DNA from: Roseibium porphyridii
GTDB lineage: Bacteria > Pseudomonadota > Alphaproteobacteria > Rhizobiales > Stappiaceae
Length of the DNA stretch: 64,000 bases
Assembly: GCF_026191725.2 (NCBI RefSeq)
Contig: NZ_CP120863.1
Span: forward strand, 2,832,001-2,896,000
Direction: 5' to 3'
Below the pieces are notes generated by a model that saw only the letters and a program-made list of their open reading frames with translations, was not told where the DNA came from and did no database searches. Shown in pieces: positions 40,046 through 49,540 of this stretch (position 1 is its first letter; each line of letters opens with the position of its first letter). A program made the position numbers and the translations under genes.

Positions 40046-40121
40046 TGGTGCCGGCAGCAGGATTCGAACCCGCGACCCCGAGATTACAAATCACGTGCTC
40101 TACCAACTGAGCTATACCGGC
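40046..40121 (-). tRNA. tRNA-Thr (anticodon TGT)
   Basis: Read on the minus strand, a 76-nt cloverleaf is complete, with encoded CCA: acceptor GCCGGTA/TGCCGGC, D-arm GCTCAGTTGGTAGAGC, anticodon loop TTTGTAA and T-arm with GGTTCGAATCC. The anticodon stem has one U-U mismatch. It is transcribed toward the prophage. Confidence 0.95.
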
Positions 40122-40351
40122 GCCGGGAATGGCTTCTACCAGATTGGCGGCGCTTGTCCATGCCCTTGTGGCAAAAATTCAATTCAAGGCCTCAAAAAGC
40201 TTTCTAACGCCCTAGAAAAGCAGAGATATTTGCTCCGAGACTGTGGATAAATCTGTTTCAGGGCCGGTTACAGTCAATTACAAATTCACTCTGCGGTCTG
40301 TCCGGGTGCTGTGTTATGCCAAATGTCGTGGGCTTTATCGGGAATGCACAA

Positions 40352-41464
40352 ATGAATTTTGCAAAACCAATGGGTTTGACCGCTGCAATCGTCTTTGCGT
40401 CACTCGGCTTTTCGCCAACATCAAAAGCTCACGATATCAAGACCTGCAAATGCGACGAGGCCTGCTACACCAAGGAGGTTGAGACGCTGACCTGTTCAGG
40501 CGGCAAGGCGCGGTTTTCATCCAAAGGGCTGCCAAACGTCAACGATCCGATCATGAGGGGAATCATTGCCACCAATCAGCAATTTCCGTCCGAGCACAAT
40601 TATGAGTTCGAAATCCTTTTGACGCCGCAATTGTCAAACCGGCCGACAAAAACAGAGGCAGGTCCGGTGGGTGTTGCCGTCAATGGTGTTCCGATCTTTG
40701 ATCCGAGCACGCAGGGGCCGGTGAATCGGTCGACCGGCAAGCGCCCCAGCGCTTTTGAGGCTGGCGAACTGGATGTCTGTGGCGGCCACGCGGGAAGAGG
40801 AGACGACTATCATTACCACATTGCACCCAAATGCCTGATTGAGGACCTCGGCAAAACATGGGTCGAGGTGGACAAGAAACCGATCGGCTATGCGATGGAC
40901 GGGTTTCCGATCCTGGCGCTTGGATGGTTCGACAAAGCGAATGGGGTTGAGAATGCTCTTGATACCTGCCGTGGCATGAAAGACGAGACCGGAGATTATT
41001 TTTACAACGTAAAGACCACTTCCGATTGGGATGTGCTCAATTGTCTTTCCGGACGCCCGCAGAATTTTGCGCGCGACCGTTGGCTTCACCGCGTGGATCG
41101 TACCGGCAAGGAAATCACCGGCATTCCCATCCGATTTGCCATCAAGGACAGCAGCCGGAACTCATATGGCGGCGATGTCTGTCACGTCATGACGGGTATG
41201 CTCCAGGGCGAACAGGTGCTCCAGACAAACGGTACAGCGCGGCGGGTCGGGGCCGAGGAGGGAAGCCTCTTTTATTGTAACAATGCCTGCTACGGCCTCT
41301 TTTTCGAAGCAGACAAAAGCAGGGCTATTCGGGGCCGGGCGATCTATTTCGACTATATCGCATCCGGGTGCCCTGGCGGATTCAATGTATCCGAGCTCAA
41401 AACATTTGCCCCTTACGAAGGACCGGCGCAGACCCGAAAAGGCCCCCCCGGAACAGGACGATAA
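40352..41464 (+). CDS. Secreted YHYH domain protein
   Basis: This is a 370-residue protein with a signal-peptide-like start (LTAAIVFASLGFSPTSKA), a cysteine-rich N-terminus (CKCDEAC) and the YHYH-domain motif GRGDDYHYHIAPKC. The downstream features GYAMDGFPI and YYYNVKTT-type strands fit too. These proteins are periplasmic or extracellular, and the domain's biochemical role is not known. ATG 40352 is chosen as the start before the signal peptide; an ATG at 40316 is less likely. Confidence 0.82.
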   Translation: MNFAKPMGLTAAIVFASLGFSPTSKAHDIKTCKCDEACYTKEVETLTCSGGKARFSSKGLPNVNDPIMRGIIATNQQFPSEHNYEFEILLTPQLSNRPTKTEAGPVGVAVNGVPIFDPSTQGPVNRSTGKRPSAFEAGELDVCGGHAGRGDDYHYHIAPKCLIEDLGKTWVEVDKKPIGYAMDGFPILALGWFDKANGVENALDTCRGMKDETGDYFYNVKTTSDWDVLNCLSGRPQNFARDRWLHRVDRTGKEITGIPIRFAIKDSSRNSYGGDVCHVMTGMLQGEQVLQTNGTARRVGAEEGSLFYCNNACYGLFFEADKSRAIRGRAIYFDYIASGCPGGFNVSELKTFAPYEGPAQTRKGPPGTGR

Positions 41465-41581
41465 GCGGATACCTGCCGAACCCGGCGAAATTCGTGTAAT
41501 GCTGTTCATCGACAACCCAAAATGAGTCGCGCCGGGTAATGGTTATCGTGGTGCGACCAGTCTTCTTCGAACAGGGATTAC

Positions 41582-42760
41582 ATGACGCGGGCACAGCGCA
41601 TCTGCCTGATCTTTTTTCTACAGCCAATCGCGCTTGGTGCGTGGTTGCCGCATATTCCTGGCATTCAGACGACACTGGGTCTCAGTAACAGTGAGCTTGC
41701 CTTCGCTCTGATTGGTGCTCCGATCGGAACGCTGACAACGCTGCTTTTTGCCGGACGTATTGCCAACTGGCTGGGTGCTCGGCGGATTACGCTGGTGCTT
41801 TATCCGGTATTTCTGCTTGTCATGCTTTTGCCCTTCATGGCGACGTCTCAATGGCTCTTGATGGCAGCGCTTGCCTGCATGGGCAGTTCCCTATCCCTAT
41901 TGGAATTGGGTCTGAACGTACTTGCCGACGAATATGAAAAGGACACTGGCGGCAAGGTCATGAGCGTTGCCCACGGGTGTTGGAGTTTCGGATTGTTGAC
42001 CGGAACGCTGATCGGGTCGGCGGTTGCAGGCCTGGGGTGGTCGCCGTTGATCGCCGGACTGGCGATTGCCCTTGTGGTTGAAGCGCTGGTGTTGCCGTCG
42101 ACGCTTAAGATGCCGGTTGCCGAAGCGCCAGCCAGCGCGGAAGAACATGCGGTTGGTTTTCGAATGCCGCACCCTTTGTTGCTTGGCGTCTGTGTTTTTA
42201 CGTTCGGCACAACAATCGTCGAAGGCGCCATTGCGGACTGGGCGGCAGTGTTCCTGCGAGATGCGTTTGCTGCGAGCCCGGGTCTGGCCGGTCTCGGTAT
42301 TTCCGTCTTTTCTCTCTGCCTTGCGTCAACGCGTCTCCTGGGTGACAGGCTTCGCCAAGTGGCAGAGCCTGGCAGGCTGGGCCAGATCCTTGCGGCGGTC
42401 GGTCTGGTTGGCCTGGGTATCATCTGGGTAGCGCCGGGCGTACCGGTAGCGCTTCTGGGGCTTGGTATTCTTGGTATTGGTGCTGCGCTTGCGTTTCCGT
42501 TGGGTGTCTCTGCCGCGTCAGCAGCCCCGGGAACAAGCGCGGCCTCGAATGTTGCCATTCTCTCCTTTATCGCGTTGTTGGGATTTCTGCTCGGACCGTT
42601 GACGATTGGTCCGGTTGCCGACGCCTACGGCATTCGCACCGGTCTTATGGTACTCGCGCCGACACTTTTCCTGAGCCTGATCCTTGCTCCCTTCCTGACG
42701 CGCGCCGGCAACTGGCGCGGACACCGTGGTGCGAGCGGTGCGGCTGACATCGCAGAATGA
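41582..42760 (+). CDS. MFS transporter
   Basis: This is a 392-residue inner-membrane protein with about 12 hydrophobic helices and MFS motif A-like GRIANWLGARR between helices 2 and 3. SLSLLELGLNVLADEYEK and AHGCWSFGLLTGTLIGSAVAGLGW are seen in sugar- or drug-exporting MFS proteins of the YbjJ/fucose-permease kind. The substrate is unknown. The upstream gap of 117 bases shows no terminator with certainty. Confidence 0.88.
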   Translation: MTRAQRICLIFFLQPIALGAWLPHIPGIQTTLGLSNSELAFALIGAPIGTLTTLLFAGRIANWLGARRITLVLYPVFLLVMLLPFMATSQWLLMAALACMGSSLSLLELGLNVLADEYEKDTGGKVMSVAHGCWSFGLLTGTLIGSAVAGLGWSPLIAGLAIALVVEALVLPSTLKMPVAEAPASAEEHAVGFRMPHPLLLGVCVFTFGTTIVEGAIADWAAVFLRDAFAASPGLAGLGISVFSLCLASTRLLGDRLRQVAEPGRLGQILAAVGLVGLGIIWVAPGVPVALLGLGILGIGAALAFPLGVSAASAAPGTSAASNVAILSFIALLGFLLGPLTIGPVADAYGIRTGLMVLAPTLFLSLILAPFLTRAGNWRGHRGASGAADIAE

Positions 42761-42933
42761 ATTTCATTTGCGCGGTGTTGAGAAGGATTGAGGGGGCCAA
42801 CCGTCGAAGCCGGCGTTTCCTGAAAACTTTGAAAGAGGCGAAGGCTGCCTTGCCTTCGCTTCAGCGTCGAAGCAGGACTAGCTGGTGATAGACCGGACAC
42901 CTTCTTGGACAGCCAGCATTCAAGGCTTGTTGC

Positions 42934-43755
42934 CTAGAGACCCATCTTCATGCGCGCGACGTATAGCGACAGCACTGCTGCATTGGAGACGTTCAGGGAG
43001 CGGATTTCTCCCGGCATATCGAGACGTGCTGTCAGACCACAGGCTTCACGCACACCCTGGCGCACGCCTTTGCCCTCCGATCCCAGAACCAGTACGGTCT
43101 TGTCGGTAAAGGGCGTCTCTTCGAGGCTCGCCGGGCCGTCGCTGTCCAAAGCGACGCAGGAAAAACCCTGATCCTGCATTTCTGCAACGAAGCGGGCCAT
43201 GTTCTTCACCCTGACATGCTTGATCATGTCCAGCGCGCCGGAGGCGGATTTGGCAAGAACAGAGCCTTCTTCGGGCGCGTGGCGTTCGGTGGTAACGACC
43301 GCATCGGCGTCAAGCGCGACCGCCGACCGCAAGATCGCGCCGACATTATGAGGGTCGGTGACCTGATCGAGCGCCAGAATTAGCCGCGCACCCTTGAGGT
43401 GCTCCGCTCCATAGGCGGGCAGGGGATCGGCTTCCAGGATCATGCCCTGGTGGACGGCATCCTTGGTGGCCATGCGATCGAGTGCGCGTGGCATCATAGT
43501 TTCCACCGTCACATCGATCTTGACGCCGCGTTCCTCCAGGCGGCGTTGTGCGTTTTCCGTCGCAAAGAGCTTCAACCGCTTGCGGTCCTTGTTGGCAAAT
43601 GCCGCTTCCACTGTGTGGAGACCATAGAGCAGAACGGGACCTTCTGGCGGCAGGCCTGGGCGGCGCGGGGCAGGTTTGCCCGACCCCTTTCTAAAGGGAC
43701 TGCCCGGCTTGCCTCTACCCGATTTGAAGCGCGATGATTTGGTGTTTTCCGTCAT
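42934..43755 (-). CDS. rlmB: 23S rRNA (guanosine-2'-O-)-methyltransferase RlmB
   Basis: The 273-residue SPOUT methyltransferase methylates the ribose of G2251 in 23S rRNA using S-adenosylmethionine. A basic, disordered N-terminus (about 40 residues) precedes the substrate-binding domain (LLYGLHTVEAAF...). The SpoU knot follows with DQVTDPHNVGAILRSA, VLVLGSEGKGVR and IRSLNVSNAAVLSLYVARM, the three family motifs. A TrmH-type tRNA enzyme is less likely given the N-terminal domain. Confidence 0.92.
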   Translation of the reverse strand: MTENTKSSRFKSGRGKPGSPFRKGSGKPAPRRPGLPPEGPVLLYGLHTVEAAFANKDRKRLKLFATENAQRRLEERGVKIDVTVETMMPRALDRMATKDAVHQGMILEADPLPAYGAEHLKGARLILALDQVTDPHNVGAILRSAVALDADAVVTTERHAPEEGSVLAKSASGALDMIKHVRVKNMARFVAEMQDQGFSCVALDSDGPASLEETPFTDKTVLVLGSEGKGVRQGVREACGLTARLDMPGEIRSLNVSNAAVLSLYVARMKMGL

Positions 43756-43830
43756 AGCGCAGCTCTAGCGTCAAATAGCCCAAAGGGAAAGAGGTGGCTT
43801 TCGGCTCTTCAACAGACAGGAAGCCGTTGT

Positions 43831-44334
43831 TCAAGATGGTTTCATGATCATGCAACTGACCGTGCCATGGGCGATCAGTTTGCCGCTTGCATCGCGCAGG
43901 TCGCCTTCGGACGTGGCCAGTCGTGAACCGCGGTGAACGATGCGGCCCTCGCATGTGACCTCGCCGCTATTGGCTTGGAGTGGTCGCACCAGGTTCACGT
44001 TGAGCGATGTGGTCGTATAAAACTCGCCGGGCTGCAGCGTCGTGTGGACCGCGCAGGAAAGGGCTGTGTCAATCAGCGTGGAAATCCAGCCGCCATGAAC
44101 AGTGCCTAGGGGATTGAGGAATTCTTTCGCCGGTTGGCCGGTGAAAACAGCGCGCCCTTCAGAGAATTCCTTCATACGGATATTGGAGTGCACCATGATC
44201 GGTGGCGCGGGAAGGTCTCCGGCCATCATGCGCTCGAAAATGTCGAGGCCGGTCATTTCATGAAAGGCCTTTTTGGGCAGGGCGCCGAGCACATGTGTTT
44301 TTCCGTTTTCAGTAAAAGACTCAGAGTCGCTCAT
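43831..44334 (-). CDS. PaaI-type hotdog thioesterase
   Basis: This is a 167-residue hotdog-fold enzyme. NPLGTVHGGWISTLIDTALSCAVHTTLQPGE contains the HGG-x-x-x-x-x-x-D active site of PaaI-type acyl-CoA thioesterases, followed by TTSLNVNLVRPLQANSGEVTCEGRIVHRGSRLATSEGDLRD. It hydrolyses acyl-CoA, substrate unknown. Its start overlaps the marR stop by four bases, so the two are cotranscribed. Confidence 0.88.
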   Translation of the reverse strand: MSDSESFTENGKTHVLGALPKKAFHEMTGLDIFERMMAGDLPAPPIMVHSNIRMKEFSEGRAVFTGQPAKEFLNPLGTVHGGWISTLIDTALSCAVHTTLQPGEFYTTTSLNVNLVRPLQANSGEVTCEGRIVHRGSRLATSEGDLRDASGKLIAHGTVSCMIMKPS

Positions 44335-44864
44335 GATTGTTGTCCCGATTTTGAAGAAGTTGTTTGCGGGGGCTGTCCAGCACGGTTCTGCGCGTCGGTG
44401 TCCATTTCACCGCTAAGGATGTGAACGGCCTTGCGCAGCGCGGACATTTGGCTGCGCACGGCTTGAGCACCGTCAGGGCCTAGAAGGTCGCTGATCTCGG
44501 CTTGGGCCTTGAGCCACGTTTGATGGATCTCGATCACCTTGCGCCTACCCGCGGACGTGAGAACCGGTAGAACTCGGCGTCCACCCTTATCCTGCCTTGT
44601 AATCAGACCTGCGGTTTCGAGCGGTTTAAGGTTTCGGGCAAGCGTGGAGCGATCAATCCCGAGAAATCTTGCAATCTCCGACGCAGATGCGGCGGAGCCC
44701 TCGGCAATCGCCGCCAGCAATTGTGCCTGGGTGAGTTCCAAACCGAGTGCCGCCAAGTGTCGATTATAATGCCGGGTCAGCAGATTTGCGGTGCGCCTTG
44801 CTGCGTGGCCGAAGCACATCCGGCCCATATGCATAAGGTCTATGTCGTCAAGCGGATCAGTCAT
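44331..44864 (-). CDS. MarR-family transcriptional regulator
   Basis: This is a 177-residue winged-helix repressor: LTQAQLLAAIAEGSAASASEIARFLGIDRSTLARNLKPLETAGLITRQDKGGRRVLPVLTSAGRR has the MarR recognition helix and beta-wing (D-x-R-G-x-R here DKGGRR). It heads the operon with the thioesterase. A perfect 20-bp palindrome overlaps its start codon, so it probably represses itself and its partner gene until an (acyl or aromatic) ligand binds. Confidence 0.9.
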   Translation of the reverse strand: MTDPLDDIDLMHMGRMCFGHAARRTANLLTRHYNRHLAALGLELTQAQLLAAIAEGSAASASEIARFLGIDRSTLARNLKPLETAGLITRQDKGGRRVLPVLTSAGRRKVIEIHQTWLKAQAEISDLLGPDGAQAVRSQMSALRKAVHILSGEMDTDAQNRAGQPPQTTSSKSGQQS

Positions 44865-44883
44865 TTGTTGTAGCTACAACAAA
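44864..44883. promoter_or_regulatory. Probable MarR operator palindrome
   Basis: TTTGTTGTAGCTACAACAAA is a perfect 20-bp palindrome that shares one base with the start codon of the MarR gene. Symmetric half-sites of TTGT-type at the MarR promoter are the usual operator. The region 44884-45174 contains no gene that I can see. Confidence 0.75.
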
Positions 44884-45174
44884 CCGTTTGTGCGCCGCAA
44901 CTCCTATTTTGATCACCTGGCGTCTACCAGAGGCGCATTGAAATCGTTGAAGCCCACCTTTGCTGCCATATGCGCCCCACTGCCTGACGCTCCGCAGTTG
45001 TCCACAGGGTGAGAGCCTTCAAGAGCGCAAGAGCGTGAAAACCAAAGGCAAATCGTGACAAAATGGCCAAGCTGAGGCACACTTTTTGGATAGGTGGCTA
45101 GGCCGATGGACTGCGCGTGAGGCAGCTGTTTCGCGCGTCATCCTGATTTTGTTCATTTCTTTGCAAAATCGGCG

Positions 45175-45203
45175 TTGACAGGGCAGGTCCTCATCTGCAT
45201 AAC
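45175..45203 (+). promoter_or_regulatory. Promoter of the tRNA-Tyr/tRNA-Gly/tuf unit
   Basis: TTGACA, a 17-base spacer and CATAAC lie 84 bases before tRNA-Tyr. The -35 is a perfect consensus and the position fits transcription of the two tRNAs and tuf together. Confidence 0.6.
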
Positions 45204-45286
45204 ACGCGCCACGGGATTGCTCGCCCCTTCGGGTGGGCTCTCCGGTCAAGCCATCCTGATCGCTTCGGCGTGAAGCAGGACGAGAT

Positions 45287-45371
45287 GGAGGAGTGCCCGA
45301 GTGGCTAAAGGGGACGGACTGTAAATCCGTTGGCTATGCCTACGTTGGTTCGAATCCAACCTCCTCCACCA
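45287..45371 (+). tRNA. tRNA-Tyr (anticodon GTA)
   Basis: A complete 85-nt class-II tRNA with acceptor GGAGGAG/CTCCTCC, long variable arm and anticodon loop CTGTAAA, with CCA encoded. Confidence 0.95.
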
Positions 45372-45393
45372 TCGCTTCTGTTTCTCTCGTTGT

Positions 45394-45467
45394 GCGGGTG
45401 TAGCTCAATGGTAGAGCAGCAGCCTTCCAAGCTGACGACGAGGGTTCGATTCCCTTCACCCGCTCCA
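45394..45467 (+). tRNA. tRNA-Gly (anticodon TCC)
   Basis: A 74-nt cloverleaf with acceptor GCGGGTG/CACCCGC, D-arm GCTCAATGGTAGAGC, anticodon loop CTTCCAA, T-arm GGTTCGATTCC and encoded CCA. It lies 22 bases after tRNA-Tyr. Confidence 0.95.
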
Positions 45468-45638
45468 TCATGGGTGCTGATCGGAGTGTCCGGGACGGAA
45501 GGCTCTTTCGCCCGGAAATCCTGACAGAAAAGTTCTACGGGAAGTAGTTCGTCGCACGCGGATCTGTCCAAGGCGCCGGAATGCGGCCCGACTCGAGCCT
45601 TTATCGATGAACCGAGTATTGGACAGAGAGCGACGCCG

Positions 45639-46829
45639 ATGGCGAAGGAAAAATTTGAGCGCAACAAGCCGCACGTTAACATTGGCACGATTGGCCACGT
45701 TGACCATGGCAAGACGACGCTGACCGCTGCGATCACCATGACGCTTGCAGAAGCAGGTGGTGCCGAAGCAAAAGCTTATGACGAGATTGACGGTGCGCCT
45801 GAAGAGAAGGCTCGCGGTATCACGATCTCCACGGCTCACGTTGAGTATGAGACGGACGCCCGTCACTACGCCCACGTTGACTGCCCTGGTCACGCCGATT
45901 ACGTGAAGAACATGATCACCGGTGCTGCTCAGATGGATGGCGGTATCCTGGTTGTGTCTTCCGCAGACGGCCCGATGCCGCAGACCCGCGAGCACATTCT
46001 GCTTGCCCGTCAGGTTGGCGTTCCGGCTCTTGTTGTTTTCATGAACAAGGTTGACCAGGTCGACGACGAAGAGCTTCTTGAGCTTGTCGAGATGGAAATC
46101 CGTGAGCTTCTGTCTTCCTACGAGTTCCCGGGCGACGACATTCCGATCGTCAAGGGTTCCGCGCTTGCAGCTGTTGAGAACCGCGATGCGGCGATTGGCC
46201 GTGACGCGATCCGTGAGCTGATGAATCAGGTTGACGAATACATCCCGACGCCAGAGCGTCCGAAGGATCAGCCGTTCCTGATGCCGATCGAAGACGTGTT
46301 CTCGATCTCCGGCCGCGGTACTGTTGTGACCGGTCGTGTTGAGCGTGGCGTGATCAACGTGGGTGAAGAAGTCGAGATCGTCGGCATCAAGGACACCCAG
46401 AAGACGACGGTTACCGGCGTTGAAATGTTCCGCAAGCTGCTGGACAGCGGTGAAGCCGGCGACAACATCGGTGCACTGATCCGCGGTGTTGGCCGTGAAG
46501 ACGTTGAGCGTGGCCAGGTTCTTTGTAAGCCGGGTTCTGTTACCCCGCACACGAAGTTCAAGGCAGAAGCCTACATTCTGACGAAGGAAGAGGGTGGCCG
46601 TCATACGCCGTTCTTCACCAACTACCGTCCTCAGTTCTACTTCCGTACGACTGATGTGACCGGTGTTGTTTCCCTTCCGGAAGGCACTGAAATGGTTATG
46701 CCTGGCGACAACGTTTCCGTTGACGTTGAGCTGATCGTGCCGATCGCCATGGAAGAAGGCCTGCGCTTCGCGATCCGCGAAGGTGGCCGTACCGTCGGCG
46801 CAGGCGTCGTCGCTTCAATCATCGAATAA
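45639..46829 (+). CDS. tuf: Elongation factor Tu, copy 1
   Basis: The 396-residue EF-Tu delivers aminoacyl-tRNA to the ribosome in complex with GTP. The G domain has [26 protein letters not shown] and NKVDQVDD, followed by the two beta-barrel domains with [14 protein letters not shown] and [19 protein letters not shown]. The start is ATG 45639. It lies between tRNA-Gly and tRNA-Trp, a common arrangement. The first 705 bases appear identical to the second copy at 63296. Confidence 0.98.
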   Translation: MAKEKFERNKPHVNIGTIGHVDHGKTTLTAAITMTLAEAGGAEAKAYDEIDGAPEEKARGITISTAHVEYETDARHYAHVDCPGHADYVKNMITGAAQMDGGILVVSSADGPMPQTREHILLARQVGVPALVVFMNKVDQVDDEELLELVEMEIRELLSSYEFPGDDIPIVKGSALAAVENRDAAIGRDAIRELMNQVDEYIPTPERPKDQPFLMPIEDVFSISGRGTVVTGRVERGVINVGEEVEIVGIKDTQKTTVTGVEMFRKLLDSGEAGDNIGALIRGVGREDVERGQVLCKPGSVTPHTKFKAEAYILTKEEGGRHTPFFTNYRPQFYFRTTDVTGVVSLPEGTEMVMPGDNVSVDVELIVPIAMEEGLRFAIREGGRTVGAGVVASIIE

Positions 46830-46840
46830 GATGAATTTGG

Positions 46841-46867
46841 ACCGCCGGGCTTGTGCCCGGCGGTTTG
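46841..46867 (+). terminator. Terminator after tuf
   Basis: ACCGCCGGGC (46841-46850), loop TTGT, GCCCGGCGGT (46855-46864), then TTTGCCC. A perfect 10-bp stem with a short T-run, twelve bases after the tuf stop. Confidence 0.7.
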
Positions 46868-46938
46868 CCCTCTTAAGTGTTGCTGTGAGCGGCCTCAGAG
46901 GGTATCAGGAGCAGGGATCGCGCAGGCGGTTCCAATGA

Positions 46939-47014
46939 AGGGGTATAGCTCAGCTGGTAGAGCGACGGTCTCCAAAACCGTAGGTCGCGGGTTCGAACCC
47001 TGCTGCCCCTGCCA
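46939..47014 (+). tRNA. tRNA-Trp (anticodon CCA)
   Basis: A 76-nt cloverleaf: acceptor AGGGGTA/TGCCCCT, D-arm GCTCAGCTGGTAGAGC, anticodon loop CTCCAAA, T-arm GGTTCGAACCC and encoded CCA. It lies directly upstream of secE, as in most alphaproteobacteria. Confidence 0.95.
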
Positions 47015-47118
47015 ATTTGCTCTTGATTAATCGGCCTCGAGGGCTTAAAGAGTTTCCTCGAGTGAGGCGCGCGGAGATTTTCCGCGCGCCCACTCGTATT
47101 TAACAGACCGGAATCGGA

Positions 47119-47316
47119 ATGGCGAAGACCAATCCCTTTAAATTTATCCAGGAAGTGCGCGCCGAGACCTCCAAGGTGACTTGGCCGACGCGCCGCGAGA
47201 CCGCTGTGACCACTGCCATGGTGTTTGTCATGGTGATGATCGCCTCGATCTTCTTCCTCATCGCGGACCAGTTGATGAGCCTGGGGATCGGCTTTTTGCT
47301 GGGTGTCGGCGGCTAA
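47119..47316 (+). CDS. secE: Preprotein translocase subunit SecE
   Basis: This 65-residue single-pass protein has FIQEVRAETSKVTWPTRRET, the conserved amphipathic helix, then one membrane helix (TTAMVFVMVMIASIFFLIADQLM). It stabilises SecY in the SecYEG channel. The short form is usual outside gammaproteobacteria. It is followed by nusG 58 bases later. A GC hairpin (around 47070-47090) lies before it, perhaps an RNA processing site after tRNA-Trp. Confidence 0.95.
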   Translation: MAKTNPFKFIQEVRAETSKVTWPTRRETAVTTAMVFVMVMIASIFFLIADQLMSLGIGFLLGVGG

Positions 47317-47374
47317 TTGAGTAAGACCGGCCGTCCGGTTTGCAGACAAGAACAAGAAACGGAACTGAAGAACC

Positions 47375-47905
47375 ATGGCCAAGCGCTGGTACATTGTGCA
47401 CGCCTATTCCAATTTCGAGAAGAAGGTCGCCGATTCCATTCGCGAGAAGGCCGAGCAGAAAGGTCTCACCGATCTGTTTGAGGAAATCCTCGTTCCAATG
47501 GAAAAGGTCGTGGAAGTGCGTCGGGGCCGCAAGGTCGATGCCGAGCGCAAGTTTTTCCCGGGCTATGTGCTTGTAAAGATGGAAATGACCAACGAGGCAT
47601 TTCACCTCATCAAGGACACTCCGAAAGTTACCGGTTTCCTGGGTGCGGATCAAAAACCGATGCCGATTCCGGAAAAAGAAGCTTTGCGGATCATCAATCA
47701 GGTGCAGGAGGGCGTTGATCGTCCCAAGCCCTCTATCAGCTTTGAAGTTGGCGAGCAGGTGCGTGTGTCCGATGGGCCGTTTGCGTCGTTCTCCGGTCTT
47801 GTCGAAGAAGTTGATGACGAGCGCGCGCGTCTCAAGGTGGCAGTGTCCATCTTCGGTCGTGCAACGCCCGTTGAACTGGAATTCGGTCAGGTCGACAAGC
47901 TCTGA
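47375..47905 (+). CDS. nusG: Transcription termination/antitermination factor NusG
   Basis: This 176-residue protein has the NGN domain ([48 protein letters not shown]) and the C-terminal KOW domain ([23 protein letters not shown]). It binds RNA polymerase and links it to Rho or the ribosome. It is encoded with secE and just upstream of the rplK operon. Confidence 0.96.
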   Translation: MAKRWYIVHAYSNFEKKVADSIREKAEQKGLTDLFEEILVPMEKVVEVRRGRKVDAERKFFPGYVLVKMEMTNEAFHLIKDTPKVTGFLGADQKPMPIPEKEALRIINQVQEGVDRPKPSISFEVGEQVRVSDGPFASFSGLVEEVDDERARLKVAVSIFGRATPVELEFGQVDKL

Positions 47906-47911
47906 CTGGTT

Positions 47912-48067
47912 GCCCTCCGGCAGGAGGGCGTGAGTGCCCGGTGGTAATCGTCGAATTTGGCGAACGAGCCGGGATAAAATAGGTGGAAGGTTCCATTGCT
48001 CTTCGCCGGGCAATGACAAAGGGCCGGACCACCAACTCCCATGCAACCGGATAGCCGTTCGGTTGCA
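47912..48067 (+). promoter_or_regulatory. nusG-rplK intergenic region with hairpins
   Basis: GCCCTCC (47912-47918)/GGAGGGC (47923-47929) and TGCAACCG (48042-48049)/CGGTTGCA (48060-48067) form two hairpins in the 179-base gap before rplK. The second sits just before the ribosome-binding site, so it may be part of the L1 feedback control of rplKA. I see no certain promoter. Confidence 0.45.
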
Positions 48068-48084
48068 CATGACAGGAGAGAAAA

Positions 48085-48513
48085 ATGGCGAAAAAAATTG
48101 AAGGCTTCCTGAAGCTTCAGGTGCCGGCAGGTTCCGCTACTCCGTCGCCACCCATTGGTCCGGCGCTCGGTCAGCGTGGTCTGAACATCATGGAATTCTG
48201 CAAGGCGTTCAACGCGCAGACTCAGGATGTTGAAAAGGGTGCTCCGTGCCCGACCGTGATTACATATTACTCTGACAAGTCCTTCACGTTCGAAGTCAAG
48301 ACGGCTCCCGTCAGCTTCTTCCTGAAGAAGGCTGCCAAGCTGCAGAAGGGGTCCCAGACCCCAGGACGCGGCACTGTCGGTTCCGTGACCCGCGATCAGG
48401 TCAAGGAAATCGCAGAAGCCAAGATGAAGGACCTGAACGCCAACGACGTCGATGCAGCAATGCTGATGGTTGAAGGCTCCGCCCGTTCCATGGGCCTTGA
48501 GGTAAAGGGGTAA
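48085..48513 (+). CDS. rplK: 50S ribosomal protein L11
   Basis: This 142-residue L11 has the N-terminal [33 protein letters not shown] motif (proline-rich, contacts thiostrepton site rRNA) and the C-terminal rRNA-binding domain ([45 protein letters not shown]). A strong AGGAGAG precedes the ATG. It forms the GTPase-associated centre with L10 and L7/L12. Confidence 0.97.
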   Translation: MAKKIEGFLKLQVPAGSATPSPPIGPALGQRGLNIMEFCKAFNAQTQDVEKGAPCPTVITYYSDKSFTFEVKTAPVSFFLKKAAKLQKGSQTPGRGTVGSVTRDQVKEIAEAKMKDLNANDVDAAMLMVEGSARSMGLEVKG

Positions 48514-48517
48514 GATC

Positions 48518-49216
48518 ATGGCGAAGGTTGGAAAGCGTACCAAAGAAGCGCGTGAAGGCATCGACCGGAACAAGCTCTACCCGCTCGGCGAGGCCGTTAG
48601 CCTGGTCAAGGGTCGGTCCAAGACCAAGTTCGACGAGACCGTCGAAGTTGCGATCAATCTCGGTGTTGACCCACGCCATGCTGACCAGATGGTTCGCGGC
48701 GTGTGCGTTCTGCCGAACGGAACAGGCAAGAACGTCAAGGTTGCTGTTTTTGCGCGTGGCGACAAGGCTGACGAAGCCAAAGCTGCAGGCGCAGACATTG
48801 TTGGCGCTGAAGAGCTGGTTCAGGAAGTCCAGGGCGGCAAGATCGATTTCGACCGCTGCATTGCGACCCCTGACATGATGCCGCTTGTCGGCCGTCTCGG
48901 TAAGGTTCTCGGCCCGCGCGGTCTGATGCCGAACCCGAAAGTCGGCACCGTGACGCCGGACGTTACCGCGGCTGTCAACGACGCCAAAGGTGGCGCTGTG
49001 CAGTTCCGTGTTGAAAAGGCCGGTATCGTGCATGCAGGTGTTGGCAAAGTGTCCTTCTCAGAAGAAGCCATCTCCCAGAACGTCAAGGCTCTGGTGGATG
49101 CGGTTCAGAAGGCCAAGCCGTCAGGTGCAAAAGGTTCTTATCTGAAGCGTATTGCGGTGTCCTCGACAATGGGCCCGGGCGTGAAGATCGATCTGGCAAG
49201 CGTTGCCGGCGAATAA
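48518..49216 (+). CDS. rplA: 50S ribosomal protein L1
   Basis: The 232-residue protein of the L1 stalk contains [27 protein letters not shown], the conserved [22 protein letters not shown] and the MGPGVKID end. It starts four bases after rplK. L1 normally also represses translation of its own operon by binding the rplK leader. Confidence 0.97.
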   Translation: MAKVGKRTKEAREGIDRNKLYPLGEAVSLVKGRSKTKFDETVEVAINLGVDPRHADQMVRGVCVLPNGTGKNVKVAVFARGDKADEAKAAGADIVGAEELVQEVQGGKIDFDRCIATPDMMPLVGRLGKVLGPRGLMPNPKVGTVTPDVTAAVNDAKGGAVQFRVEKAGIVHAGVGKVSFSEEAISQNVKALVDAVQKAKPSGAKGSYLKRIAVSSTMGPGVKIDLASVAGE

Positions 49217-49540
49217 TCCGGGTCTGCCGGATTGAAGTGAAATTTCGATCGCAAGATCGAATAGATCCGGCGGTTCGCCGCCGGATTGCCCTGTCCGAGA
49301 CTGCAGGTGCCGGGAAACCGGCTTAAGCATATTGGCCTGCATAGATGGGTGAGAACCGAATTCCCCGCCGAACCGGCGGAAACTTGGTTCGAACCAGACC
49401 TTGCCGAGCGTTGTTGCAACGCAAAGGTGAGGGGACAGGACCCTGAGCGCCGTTCGATCAGACGGTTCCGGGTTCGGGACCGTCAGCCGAGCGGCAAAGG
49501 TAAACCGGTGGCGAAACGCGCCACCAAATGGAGAAGGCAA
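49217..49540 (+). promoter_or_regulatory. Leader of rplJL (L10 leader region)
   Basis: A 320-base GC-rich region before rplJ with several hairpins, including ATCCGGCGG...CCGCCGGAT and CCCCGCCGAACCGGCGG. In bacteria this leader binds the L10-L12 complex, which represses rplJL translation. The specific fold was not checked. Any promoter of the rplJL-rpoBC transcript would also lie here. Confidence 0.6.

Noticed and set aside
40046..40121. tRNA-Thr as an integrase attachment site for the prophage
   Set aside because: The phage carries a MuA-type DDE transposase and no tyrosine or serine integrase, and no repeated 3' tRNA fragment was seen on the left.
45468..46604. Antisense open frame over tuf, and a similar one at 62080-63396 over fusA and the second tuf start
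   Set aside because: Shadows of highly biased genes, with no ribosome-binding sites or motifs.
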